This document shows, piece by piece, positions 1 through 7,609 of a stretch of DNA of 64,000 bases (position 1 is its first letter; each line of letters opens with the position of its first letter). This DNA is from Bin87 sp963665395 (lineage in GTDB: Bacteria > Chloroflexota > Dehalococcoidia > Lucifugimonadales > UBA3495): positions 2,542,001 to 2,606,000 of the forward strand of contig OY762251.1 of assembly GCA_963665395.2 (NCBI GenBank), given 5' to 3'. The notes under the pieces are model-generated. The model was given only the letters and a program-made list of their open reading frames with translations, had not been told where the DNA came from and ran no database searches. Both the position numbers and the translations under genes were made by a program.

Positions 1-140
1 TGCTGCTGCACCCGCTCGTGGATCTGCTGCACCGTGGGGTGGTCGGAGGAGTTGAGCACGGCTTCGGCGATGGCCAGACGCTGGGGCGTAACCCGCACGC
101 CCCCCTGGCGAAGCTGCTGCACTACGGCGCTCTGTATCAT
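1..140 (-). CDS. Fur-family transcriptional regulator, N-terminal part (cut by window edge)
   Basis: Read on the minus strand from an ATG at 140 the frame stays open to the window edge (46 codons visible). It encodes a VQQLRQGGVRVTPQRLAIAE-like segment followed by HPTVQQIHERVQQ, the classic first helices of the Fur/PerR/Zur winged-helix domain. An SD-like GGAGGGGG lies 4 bases before the ATG. Known for the family: metal- or peroxide-responsive repressors. The metal sites lie beyond the edge, so the subtype cannot be told. Divergent from the methyltransferase at 344. Confidence 0.85.
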   Translation of the reverse strand, partial: MIQSAVVQQLRQGGVRVTPQRLAIAEAVLNSSDHPTVQQIHERVQQ

Positions 141-209
141 CGACCCCCTCCGGGATACTGCGCCCGTCACCTTCCGCTGAAACCGCACCCAGCAGCATCG
201 TATTCCGGA

Positions 210-238
210 AGTATAACAGCCCCTTTTTCGGGCGGCAA
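210..238 (-). promoter_or_regulatory. Predicted sigma-70 promoter of the Fur-family gene
   Basis: On the minus strand TTGCCG (238-233), a 17-base spacer and TATACT (215-210). The transcript would start near 203, about 60 bases before the ATG at 140. Inference from consensus match only. Confidence 0.5.
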
Positions 239-278
239 ACTGAACGCTACCTCCGGCCGGACGAGGCGCGGCAGGGTT

Positions 279-307
279 TTGACAATCGCCAATCGCTCCC
301 GTAGTAT
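279..307 (+). promoter_or_regulatory. Predicted sigma-70 promoter of the methyltransferase gene
   Basis: TTGACA (279-284), 17-base spacer, TAGTAT (302-307). The expected start of transcription near 314 leaves a leader of about 30 bases to the ATG at 344 and argues against the earlier in-frame ATG at 320, which would have no room for a ribosome binding site. Confidence 0.7.
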
Positions 308-343
308 GCGCGAGTCGCCATGTCGCCGAGGCGGTTACTCAGC

Positions 344-1165
344 ATGAATCAAACGCGGCCGACGGATATCAACTACTGCATGGGCTTCGACGCTGAAATC
401 ATGGAGTCGCTGCGGCGGCACACCGTGGAAAACTCAGCCGCCTATCTGCTTCCGCATCTCTGGCCCGGCCTGCGCGTCCTGGACTTTGGCTGCGGGCCGG
501 GCGTCTTATCCGCCGGGCTGGCCAGGGCCGTAGCTCCCGGAGAACTCCACGGCGTGGACCGGAGGGAGCCGCAGGTCAATCTGGCCCGGGCCGTAGCGGC
601 GGCGTTGGGCCTGGAGAACGCCCAATTCCACGTGGCGGACGTTACCGGCCTGCCCTTTGAGGACAATTTCTTCGACGTGGTCCACGGCCATGATATCCTC
701 ATGCACGTCCCGGACACCCAGGCCGCCCTGGCGGAGTTGAAGCGGGTCCTGAAACCCGGCGGGGTCATTGGCTGCCGGGAGCTGATCAGCGGGTCCTGCT
801 TCACCTATCCCGACTTTGGGATCATGGCCCGGGCCTGGGAAACGTTCGAGGACGTCGTAGCGACCGACGACGGGCATCCCCAGCTGGGGAAAGACTTGAA
901 AACTCCCTTGCTCACGGCGGGCTTTACCAACATCCACATTACGGGGTCTCTGGATATGTACACCACCCCGGAGGACATCGAATTCGTGTACCTAGTGGTC
1001 AGCCGGTTGCTCCTGTCGTTGGACTTCGTCGAAACGGCGATAGGATACGGAGCCTCCAGTGAGGAACTGTCGGTTAGGATACGAGCGGCCTACGATGAGT
1101 GGAAAAACCACCCGGGCGCCGTTTGCGGCGTGGCCTACGGCGAAGCCGTGGCCAGCAAACCCTGA
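344..1165 (+). CDS. Class I SAM-dependent methyltransferase
   Basis: About 273 residues. The SAM-binding fold is visible: motif I VLDFGCGPGVLSAGLARAV, an acidic GVDRRE strand after it, DVTGLPFEDNFFDVV, and LAELKRVLKPGGVI (motif IV-V region). This is the UbiE/Methyltransf_11 type that methylates small molecules; the substrate cannot be read from sequence. Start chosen at 344 because GAGGCGG lies 9 bases upstream and the promoter at 279-307 fits it; an in-frame ATG at 320 is the alternative. It stands alone, followed by 700 bases of repeats. Confidence 0.85.
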   Translation: MNQTRPTDINYCMGFDAEIMESLRRHTVENSAAYLLPHLWPGLRVLDFGCGPGVLSAGLARAVAPGELHGVDRREPQVNLARAVAAALGLENAQFHVADVTGLPFEDNFFDVVHGHDILMHVPDTQAALAELKRVLKPGGVIGCRELISGSCFTYPDFGIMARAWETFEDVVATDDGHPQLGKDLKTPLLTAGFTNIHITGSLDMYTTPEDIEFVYLVVSRLLLSLDFVETAIGYGASSEELSVRIRAAYDEWKNHPGAVCGVAYGEAVASKP

Positions 1166-1869
1166 CCCTGATGACCCCGGTCTCCACCCGCAACCGCCCA
1201 ATCCTGAATAATCCTTAAAATCCCGCAAATCCTGCTTCTGACAAACTGACACCCGTCCCCTTGACCACCTGCCATTAGAACGTATATCCTAAATACGTCT
1301 AGGCAAAACAGCTGTTTCATCCAATCTCCAAAAAGGCAGGATTTCACTTCGACGGCCAACCCCGTCAGTTTCCAAATCGCAACGGTCGCACTCGGCAAGG
1401 CTCAGTTAGACCTGACCACCTCAATCGGATTGCCAATTGCGCCACCGGGACTGTCCGTGCCCGCGCGCAGGTACGCCTTTGGCGTACTGAGTACACGAAA
1501 AAGTAGGGAAAAATAGTTGCGTACCCCAACCGGCCGTATGCTGACAACGAAGTGCTGAAAGTCCGCCCCTGGCGGGCTGGCAAGTCCGCCTCTGGCGGAA
1601 AATCCTGCCTTCCAAACCATAACCCCAAAGGAGCAAAACCCCGAAACACCACCAACCCCCTGTCATTGCGAGCGCTGCGCGGCAATCTCGTCGCCCCAAT
1701 GCTCCGTGCCGCTCATCCTGAGCCTGTCGGAGGACCCAATCCTGAAAATCCCCATAATCCGGCCAATAACATCACCCCGTACCGGCCAATAACGTCACCC
1801 CGTACCGGCCAATAACGTCACCCCGTACTTGATACGGGGCCTGCTTCTGACGAGCGCCGGAAAGCGCAG
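1166..1869. other. Gene-free, repeat-rich stretch
   Basis: No convincing gene. It holds small palindromes GTACGCC-TTT-GGCGTAC (1471-1487), GTCCGCC-CCT-GGCGGGC (1561-1577, imperfect) and TCCGCC-TCT-GGCGGA (1585-1599). It also holds a half copy of the TCATTGCGAG repeat (1662-1692), a fragment of the CTCATCCTGAGCCTGTCGGA repeat (1712-1734), and the 23-base tandem array at 1759-1827. It appears to be a landing zone for nested repeats between convergent genes. Confidence 0.7.
1759..1839. repeat. Three 23-bp tandem repeats ending in a 19-bp hairpin
   Basis: Units of 23 bases at 1759-1781, 1782-1804 and 1805-1827 (core GGCCAATAACGTCACCCC; one A/G difference in the first). The last unit runs into CCCCGTACTTGATACGGGG (1821-1839), a 7-bp stem with a 5-base loop that recurs exactly at 45651-45669 and 59881-59899. 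Confidence 0.85.
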
Positions 1870-2661
1870 TTACCGACCCCCGGCGGACCGGCCCCCGTCC
1901 ACCATGTACACTCCGCCCGTGCAGAAGCTGCTGTCGTCGCTGGCCAGGAACAGCATGAGACGAGCCACTTCCTCCGGGTGACCGTAACGTCCCAGCGGAA
2001 TCCTCGACGACGTGGCCCGATAAGTCTGCTCCACCGTGATATCGGGATCGTCCAGCGCCGCCACCCGCTGCTCCTCGATGGAGCGCATCATCCGCGTCTC
2101 GATAGGCGCCGGGTTCACCGTGTTGACCCGGATGCCCAGCGGCGCCCCCTCCATGGCTGCCGTCCGCATCAGGCCAATCACCGCGTGCTTGCTGGTGGTG
2201 TACGCCGACATATCCGGCCCGGCGCCGATCCCGGCCGTGGACGACGTAATGACAATGCTCCCGCCGCCCCGTTCCCGCATCGCCGGAACTACGTACTTGA
2301 TGCCCAGCCACACGCCGCGCACGTTGACCGCCATCACCCGGTCGAAGACGTCGATGGGATAGTCCGGTATGGGGGACAACTGCCCCTCGATACCCGCGTT
2401 CGCCAGGAAAACGTCGATGCCGCCCCAGCGTTCTACCGCCGCGTTGACGAAGGCTTGCGTCTGGTCGGGCTGCGTCACGTCGGCGGCGGTGTAACTGGCC
2501 CGGTCCTCGCCGATGGAGCGCGCCACTTCCTGCAAGGCGCCTTCGTCCAGGTCAACCAGCGCCACCCGCGCCCCCTCCTCAGCGAACAACGCCGCGGCAG
2601 CCCGGCCAATACCGCCCGTGGCTCCGGTGATCAACGCAACTTTTCCGTCCAGACGTGGCAT
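1870..2661 (-). CDS. SDR-family NAD(P)-dependent oxidoreductase
   Basis: 263 residues, the usual length of classical short-chain dehydrogenases. Visible are the dinucleotide motif GATGGIGRAAA near the N-terminus, LANAG, the SSTAGIG serine segment, the catalytic YTTSKHA (Tyr-x3-Lys) and C-terminal SSFCTGGVYMVDGG. Substrate unknown. The start at 2661 is preceded by AAGGAGAAAG; an upstream in-frame extension is unlikely to be translated. Transcribed away from the modCBA genes. Confidence 0.9.
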   Translation of the reverse strand: MPRLDGKVALITGATGGIGRAAAALFAEEGARVALVDLDEGALQEVARSIGEDRASYTAADVTQPDQTQAFVNAAVERWGGIDVFLANAGIEGQLSPIPDYPIDVFDRVMAVNVRGVWLGIKYVVPAMRERGGGSIVITSSTAGIGAGPDMSAYTTSKHAVIGLMRTAAMEGAPLGIRVNTVNPAPIETRMMRSIEEQRVAALDDPDITVEQTYRATSSRIPLGRYGHPEEVARLMLFLASDDSSFCTGGVYMVDGGRSAGGR

Positions 2662-2832
2662 TTTCTTTCTCCTTGGTATTGATCGCGGACAGGAACCGGC
2701 GCTCCCGACACCCTGCTGAACGACGCAAATTGTATCACCCAATTCCTTACGACCCATCCCAGCCATACCGGACTTACCCGCTTGAACGACCAAAATTAGT
2801 ATGGGGTCAGGTCAAATGCGCGAGTAAATCTC

Positions 2833-2864
2833 CCTTTGCGTCTTCGCGTCTTTGTGCCTTTGCG
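2833..2864. repeat. CTTTGCG/CTTCGCG low-complexity dispersed repeat
   Basis: Near-periodic CTTTGCGTCTTCGCGTCTTT sequence continuing to CCTTTGCG, in the gap between the SDR start and the modC stop. Similar CTTTGCGTC-type runs are commonly seen between bacterial genes; no function inferred. Confidence 0.45.
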
Positions 2865-2925
2865 ATAATCCTCGTGCCATGCTTCCAATGCGTAACTCCC
2901 GCTCCGGGGGATGGCGCCCCGCCTG

Positions 2926-4059
2926 CTATTCGCTCAAGAGGAAACAGGAGGACGCTTTGAAAATCGCCCACAGGGGCATACCCGGCGTTATGCCCATCGA
3001 CTCCAGGGACGCCCCGGTAATGTGGCAACGCAACACAATGCCGTCGCAATCCAATGCCACCTCGTATCCCGGCGGACGCAGCGTTATGCCGGCAACGATG
3101 CCGGCCCAGGTGTTGCGCGCCGACGACTGCGGCAGCGGCCCCGACGCCAGGATGATGTCGGACGCCCGTACCCCCACGGTTACGGTGTCCCCCACCGCGC
3201 AGCCGTCGGCCAGCGGCGTCTCCAACGAATGCTCCCCCGCGTCACATACCATCGTCCCGTCCTGGGGCAGCCGCGCGGCGACTCGCATTTCCAGCAGGTT
3301 CTCCACGCCCACCAGCCGCGCCACCCGGCCCCGGCCCGGCTGCTCCAGAACCGTCAACGGCGGCCCCACCGCCACCGTCCGCCCGGCGTCTATGACCTGC
3401 ACCGTATCTCCCAAAGCCAGGGCCTCTTCCCGGCTGTGGGTCACCATGATCACCGGCACGTTTAGTTGGCGGACTGTCGCTCGCAGTTCCGCGCCCAACT
3501 CCCGGCGCAGTTCCATGTCCAGCGCGGCAAAGGGTTCGTCCAGCAGCAGCAGGTCGGGCGTTGGCGCCAACGCCCGGGCCAATGCCGTCCGCTGCTGCTG
3601 CCCGCCCGAGAGCTGCCAGACCCGGCGCTCTTCCAGGCCGTTCAGTCGCAGGCGGTCAATCAACTCGGCTACCCGTCTTTGCGCCAACGCGCTGCGCCGG
3701 TCCCGTAGCCCGTAGGCTATGTTGCGCCGCACCGTCAGATGGGGAAACAGGTGATTCTGTTGGGTTACGTAGCCGACCCCGCGGCGGTGGGGTGGAACCC
3801 ACGTCGCCGGAGTTGCCCCGTCGCCGGCCGCGAAAACCGTCCGTCCCCCGATGGCGATATGGCCGTAGTCGGGCCGGGCCAGGCCGGCGATGGCCCGCAG
3901 CGCCGTGGTCTTGCCGGCCCCGGACGGCCCGAACAGCGCCAGCGCCTCGCCGGCCGCGACGCCGAAGGACAGCTCCAGCCGGAAGGCGCCCAGGCTGACC
4001 GCAAACCGGCCCAACGCCGCCGCGTCCGCTTGATGCGTCATGCCGGCGCTCCCGGTCAT
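2926..4059 (-). CDS. modC: Molybdate ABC transporter ATP-binding protein
   Basis: 377 residues. Walker A GPSGAGKTT, ABC signature LSGGQQQRTALARAL and Walker B LLLLDEPFAALD followed by the switch HSREEAL. A C-terminal region of about 130 residues (from VGVENLLEMRVAAR) fits the TOBE/MOP-like ligand-binding domain of ModC proteins. It energises uptake of molybdate (or tungstate) through ModB. Its ATG at 4059 overlaps the modB stop by 4 bases (ATGA), so the two are translationally coupled in a modA-modB-modC operon on the minus strand. Specificity for molybdate rests on the operon context. Confidence 0.9.
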   Translation of the reverse strand: MTGSAGMTHQADAAALGRFAVSLGAFRLELSFGVAAGEALALFGPSGAGKTTALRAIAGLARPDYGHIAIGGRTVFAAGDGATPATWVPPHRRGVGYVTQQNHLFPHLTVRRNIAYGLRDRRSALAQRRVAELIDRLRLNGLEERRVWQLSGGQQQRTALARALAPTPDLLLLDEPFAALDMELRRELGAELRATVRQLNVPVIMVTHSREEALALGDTVQVIDAGRTVAVGPPLTVLEQPGRGRVARLVGVENLLEMRVAARLPQDGTMVCDAGEHSLETPLADGCAVGDTVTVGVRASDIILASGPLPQSSARNTWAGIVAGITLRPPGYEVALDCDGIVLRCHITGASLESMGITPGMPLWAIFKASSCFLLSE

Positions 4060-4865
4060 CGCAACAGTGCGCTCAAAGCGGCCAGCGCCAATGCAGACAT
4101 CGCCAGCAGCAACACCGCCAGGGCCAGCGCCGCCCCCAGGCTCGACTCCATCGCCGTCATTATCGCCAACGGCATGGTCTGGGTCCGTCCGGTCAGGTTG
4201 CCGGCGAACATGATCGTCGCTCCGAACTCCGACACGGCCCGCGCCCAGGCCAGCGTCAGCCCGGTCAGCAGCGACGGCCAGGCCACCGGGAGCGTCAGGC
4301 GCCAGAAGGTGGCCCAGGGCGAAATCCCCAGCGTCTGCGAAACCTCTTCGTAAGCCGGGTCAACGCCGGCGAAGCCGATCCGCGCCGCCCGGATGTAGAA
4401 AGGCGCGGCCACGAAAATCTGCGCGAATATGACCGCCGCCGTGGTGAACGGTAGCGTTATCCCGACGCTGGACAACGCCGGCCCCAGCAGCCCGTTGCGT
4501 CCGAAGGCCATCAGCATCGCCACGCCGGCCACCACCGGGGGCAATACGATGGGCAATTCGACAAAGGTATCGATCACCCGCAGGGCCGGCGACCTGCGCC
4601 GGGCCAGCAGCAGCGCGAAAGGCGTGCCCACCACCACTACAATGGCCAGGCTGATGACGCTGGTGACGACGGTGAGGCGGAGTGCCTGCAACACCAAATC
4701 GCCGGACAATCCCGCCAGAAACCCGTCCTGCTGCCCGGCCCGCGCCAGCAGCGCCACCACCGGCAAGCCGATGAACAGTACGTAGATGACCGTCGCCGCC
4801 ACGCCGGCCGGCGCTAACAGGCCAAGCGTCGCCCCTCGATTGCCGCCGTTGATTATTCGCATCAT
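4056..4865 (-). CDS. modB: Molybdate ABC transporter permease
   Basis: 269 residues with about six hydrophobic helices and the binding-protein-dependent transport EAA-like segment YEEVSQTLGISPWATFWRLT. The segment ARAVSEFGATIMFAGN, typical of ModB/CysT-type permeases, follows. Overlaps modA upstream (ATGATG) and modC downstream (ATGA), both by 4 bases. Confidence 0.92.
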   Translation of the reverse strand: MMRIINGGNRGATLGLLAPAGVAATVIYVLFIGLPVVALLARAGQQDGFLAGLSGDLVLQALRLTVVTSVISLAIVVVVGTPFALLLARRRSPALRVIDTFVELPIVLPPVVAGVAMLMAFGRNGLLGPALSSVGITLPFTTAAVIFAQIFVAAPFYIRAARIGFAGVDPAYEEVSQTLGISPWATFWRLTLPVAWPSLLTGLTLAWARAVSEFGATIMFAGNLTGRTQTMPLAIMTAMESSLGAALALAVLLLAMSALALAALSALLR

Positions 4866-5749
4866 CGCCGTGGTGTCTGACGTAGGAGCGAATAATTATT
4901 CGCCCCGGCAATCCGCGCACAGGGACAGGCGACGTTGGTCGGAGGAGCGAATCCGTGATCCCTTAGAATGGCCTGCCCGGCATCGCTCTGGATAAAGGCG
5001 ATGAACGCCTGGGCAACCTCCGGATGAACCGCCGTCGCCAGCGACGCAATCGGATACTGCGCCGCCGGGTTGAATTGCAGCGGTATCTCGATGAGACGGA
5101 ACGACCCGGCGTATTGGCCCGCCGCCGCGTCGGTCTCGTAGATCAGGCCGGCGTCCACCTCTCCCAACGCGACTTTCTGCGCCACGGCGCGGACGTTGGT
5201 CTCGCTGGTGACCACGTTGGCCAGCGCGGCGGCGGCGAAATCGTCCGGGAAGTCGGGCGACGCCGCCATCAAGTCCAGTGCGTTGCGGGTATAGGCTCCG
5301 GCTGGCACCACCTCGGCGGCTACTGCAATGCTGACGCCGGGGCGGGCCAAATCCTCAAGAGACTGAACGGCAGTCGAGGCGGCCGGCGTCGCCACCACCA
5401 GGCGATTGGCGGCAAAATACTCGGGAGTATTGCCCAGCAGGTCGGCTTGCTTGACCGACGCCATGTGCTCCCAGTTGGCCGACGCGAACACGTCGGCGGC
5501 GGCGCCGTGCTCCAACTGGGTGCGCAGGGTCTGGCTGCCCGCGAAGTTGAAAACCACGCTCACGTCAGGATTCTCCGCCTCGAAAGCCTCGGCGACCGCC
5601 GGCAAGGATTCGGCCAACGACGACGCGGCGAAGACGGTCACGGTGGGGCCGGAACTGCGGTTGTCAATGGTAGCAGCCGCCGCACACCCGAGAGCGGCAA
5701 GCATCCCGACCAGCAAGACGGCGGCTAGCGAAAACATCCGGTAAATCAT
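4862..5749 (-). CDS. modA: Molybdate ABC transporter substrate-binding lipoprotein
   Basis: Start at MIYRMFSL (5749), giving 295 residues with a signal peptide ending in MLAALGC (lipobox). The mature part reads TVTVFAASSLAESLPAVAEAF, then NFAGSQTLRTQLEHGAAADVFASAN, the ModA signature, and later GEVDAGLIYETDA. The last 25 or so residues, after GFAPP where homologues usually stop, are encoded partly by the palindromic repeat at 4882-4909 (…NNYS…), so the repeat appears to have lengthened the protein. Confidence 0.92.
   Translation of the reverse strand: MIYRMFSLAAVLLVGMLAALGCAAAATIDNRSSGPTVTVFAASSLAESLPAVAEAFEAENPDVSVVFNFAGSQTLRTQLEHGAAADVFASANWEHMASVKQADLLGNTPEYFAANRLVVATPAASTAVQSLEDLARPGVSIAVAAEVVPAGAYTRNALDLMAASPDFPDDFAAAALANVVTSETNVRAVAQKVALGEVDAGLIYETDAAAGQYAGSFRLIEIPLQFNPAAQYPIASLATAVHPEVAQAFIAFIQSDAGQAILRDHGFAPPTNVACPCARIAGANNYSLLRQTPRR
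4882..4909. repeat. 28-bp palindromic repeat, copy 1 (inside modA 3' end)
   Basis: Diverged copy of the palindrome whose half-site is GTAGGGGCGAATAA followed by its reverse complement. Other copies are at 6253-6280, 9167-9194 and 38805-38832. Here it lies in coding sequence, in the last codons of modA. Confidence 0.85.
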
Positions 5750-5758
5750 CGCCGGCGC

Positions 5759-5767
5759 ATTATAGCA
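5759..5767 (-). promoter_or_regulatory. Extended -10 element of the modABC operon
   Basis: Minus-strand TGC-TATAAT (5767-5759). Transcription would begin near 5752, only about 3 bases before the modA ATG at 5749, so the message may be leaderless. No good -35 hexamer at 16-18 bases. Confidence 0.5.
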
Positions 5768-5902
5768 ATCGTCAAAACGGTCTCCGCTTGACTCGCCACA
5801 CCTACTGCCGTTAAATGGCCCCAACAACGCGGCCGGCCGTTGTGTCGGCCAACGCGAAACCCTACAGAAGACAACCGAACCGAGCGGTCAGGAGGATACG
5901 AT

Positions 5903-6247
5903 ATGGCTCTCGTACGTTGCGTTACCGAAATGGGCATGGGCGTGGACGTCCACGGCCTGGATTACACGCTGGCCGCCAAGCGCGCCGTGTTTGACGCCAT
6001 CCACCACAGCAGTCTGGGCTTTACCCGCCTGGTGGGAGCAACCGCCGACGACATGACGGTCAACGTGACCATTGGCGCGCCCCGGCCCGAAAAGGTCAAC
6101 GCCGACGAGGTGGCCGACTCCCTGCCCCACGGTCGGGCCAACGTGGACGTCGTGGTGGGCGGCCTGGAACTGCTCAACGAGGACGGGAGCGACGGCACGT
6201 TGATCGCCAACGCCATCATCACCGTCAGCATTGATGACGGCAACTAG
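5903..6247 (+). CDS. Lin0512-family protein
   Basis: 114 residues, starting after GGTCAGGAGGATACGAT with a good SD. The EMGMGVDVHGLDYTLAAKRAV opening and the AIHHSSLG and VGGLELLNEDGSDGTLIANA segments match the small Lin0512 family as I recall it. Members are alpha/beta proteins of unknown function. Divergent from modA; stands alone. Confidence 0.7.
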   Translation: MALVRCVTEMGMGVDVHGLDYTLAAKRAVFDAIHHSSLGFTRLVGATADDMTVNVTIGAPRPEKVNADEVADSLPHGRANVDVVVGGLELLNEDGSDGTLIANAIITVSIDDGN

Positions 6248-6252
6248 CCCAT

Positions 6253-6280
6253 GTAAGGGTGAATAATTATTCGCCCCTAC
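6253..6280. repeat. 28-bp palindromic repeat, copy 2
   Basis: GTAAGGGTGAATAA followed by TTATTCGCCCCTAC. It lies 5 bases after the Lin0512 stop and 26 bases before the next start. Its GTG gives a spurious in-frame start (MNNYSPL) for the next gene. Confidence 0.9.
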
Positions 6281-6306
6281 ATTGTGCGCCGGCCCATTCA
6301 ATTTCA

Positions 6307-6639
6307 ATGCTCCAGATTTCTCCCGAGGCCGCCAGCCGCATCTGCATGGACGAATGCCGGGCGATGTGCTGCCGCGGCCCCATCATCCTGCGGCTGGACC
6401 CGGACGAAGTGACCGGGTTCTATCGCGCGGCGGCGGCGCTGGGTACGGAAGCAAGAATCAGTCGCGCCCCGGACGGCGGGGGCAATGTGCTCTTCCTGGA
6501 TCAGCCGGGCGAGCATTGCCCCATGCTCGACCCGGCCACGTCCGCCTGCCGGATCTACGAGGAACGCCCCCGCGTGTGCCGGGAGTTCCCCCGCAAGCGG
6601 GAACCCGGTTGCGCCATCTCCGAGTGGATTACGCCCTGA
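6307..6639 (+). CDS. YkgJ-family cysteine cluster protein
   Basis: 110 residues. Conserved cysteines are arranged as CMDECRAMCC near the N-terminus and CPML-x6-CRIYEERPRVCREFP in the second half, the zinc- or Fe-S-binding pattern of the YkgJ (CxxxxCC) family of unknown function. Start at 6307 is chosen because everything before it is repeat-derived. The 3' end overlaps the convergent PIN-domain gene by 11 bases. Confidence 0.8.
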   Translation: MLQISPEAASRICMDECRAMCCRGPIILRLDPDEVTGFYRAAAALGTEARISRAPDGGGNVLFLDQPGEHCPMLDPATSACRIYEERPRVCREFPRKREPGCAISEWITP

Positions 6640-7048
6640 ACGGGTTCCTGATGGTCAATCCCTCTATCCGCTGGCCGTCCTGCATATCCTCGCTGTAAAG
6701 GATGGTGCAGCCGGCTTCCAGGGCCGCGGCCACCATGAGCGAATCGTAGAAACTGAAGCCGTAGCGGGCCTGGATCTGGAGACCACTGCGGTACAACGAT
6801 TCACTCGGGTCGATTTGCCAGAGCGGAAGCAGTATTTCGTCGAGCAATTGGGACACTTCGTCCGATTCCGGTCCCAATATTCTGCCGACCACGTTCAGAG
6901 TTTCCTGTACCACTTGATAGCTGATGCAACCCGTTCCGTCTTGCAGGAGACCGTACACCAGTTCTCTGGCTCGCTGACTCTTGTCGGGGGCAGACCTGTC
7001 GAATATGTAGATGATGACGTTGCTGTCGAGGAAGTGTTCAGCGGGCAT
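6629..7048 (-). CDS. PIN-domain ribonuclease toxin (VapC-like)
   Basis: 139 residues. PIN acidic residues are visible: FLDSNVIIYIFD at the N-terminus, YQVVQETLNVV in the middle, YGFSFYDSLMVAAALEAGC and the late SEDMQDGQ. Known role of the family: Mg-dependent RNA cleavage held in check by the cognate antitoxin. Its start lies inside the upstream antitoxin gene (11-base overlap), the usual arrangement for such pairs. Confidence 0.85.
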   Translation of the reverse strand: MPAEHFLDSNVIIYIFDRSAPDKSQRARELVYGLLQDGTGCISYQVVQETLNVVGRILGPESDEVSQLLDEILLPLWQIDPSESLYRSGLQIQARYGFSFYDSLMVAAALEAGCTILYSEDMQDGQRIEGLTIRNPFRA

Positions 7049-7307
7049 TCATCTCATCTCGCGTGGGTTTGGGGCCGCTGGTGTCAATGTACTTGCTTAA
7101 CTCTTCAATGGCCGCCATAGCGCGGTCCGCCTGTCGTTTGCGCATTTCGGGAGTGGCCGCTATGGCCCGCTCTGCTTCCTCTTTGCCGCCCAGGTAGTCC
7201 ACCATCCAGCGGGAGAACAGCTCGTTCAACGTAGTCTTCTCTTCATTCGCTTGGCATCTCACTGCTTCTACTAATCGGCCATCGGCGACCAGGGTTATTT
7301 TGTCCAT
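7038..7307 (-). CDS. Antitoxin of the VapC-like toxin (ribbon-helix-helix type)
   Basis: 89 residues. The N-terminus MDKITLVADGRLVEAVRCQA followed by NEEKTTLNELFSRWM fits a ribbon-helix-helix (CopG/VapB-like) DNA-binding fold. A charged C-terminal tail would wrap the toxin. Start at 7307 follows an SD-like GGAGG. Overlaps the toxin gene, so the pair is coupled; family members repress their own promoter. Confidence 0.75.
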   Translation of the reverse strand: MDKITLVADGRLVEAVRCQANEEKTTLNELFSRWMVDYLGGKEEAERAIAATPEMRKRQADRAMAAIEELSKYIDTSGPKPTRDEMNAR

Positions 7308-7364
7308 GCTACCCTCCAGAGTACGGGATGTGAGTAAGTCCATTATACAAAAGTCCACGCTGTG

Positions 7365-7515
7365 GGCTTGGACGGTAGCGTTCCGTTTTAGGTGGTTTGG
7401 TTTTTGTCATTGCGAGCGTAGCGTGGCAATCCCGTTGGCGTAGCAGCAGTTTTAGCCGCTCGGATACCCCGCTGGGAAACTGAACCACCTAAATTGCAAC
7501 GCTACCGGCTTGGAC
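7365..7515. mobile_element. MITE with GGTAGCGTT termini and 9-bp target duplication
   Basis: Element 7374-7506 (133 bp) begins GGTAGCGTTCCGTTTTAGGTG and ends with the near reverse complement (about 24 of 30 terminal bases match). It is flanked by the direct repeat GGCTTGGAC at 7365-7373 and 7507-7515, a clear 9-bp target site duplication. No coding capacity. The interior carries the TCATTGCGAGCGTAGCG core seen in many other dispersed repeats of this window. Confidence 0.9.
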
Positions 7516-7609
7516 GCGCCGGCAAACTGGAATTGCCGCGCCGTTTCCAGTATGATTGCGGAAATTCGCCAACCTGTGACAGCGTGCTCCTGAAATGAGG
7601 AGGATTGTT

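Noticed and set aside
1759..1827. CRISPR array from 23-bp repeats
   Set aside because: Units are directly adjacent with no spacers, and no cas gene is present.
6259..6306. Upstream start (MNNYSPL) for the YkgJ protein
   Set aside because: Encoded by the palindromic repeat; the same false N-terminus appears before DUF1800.
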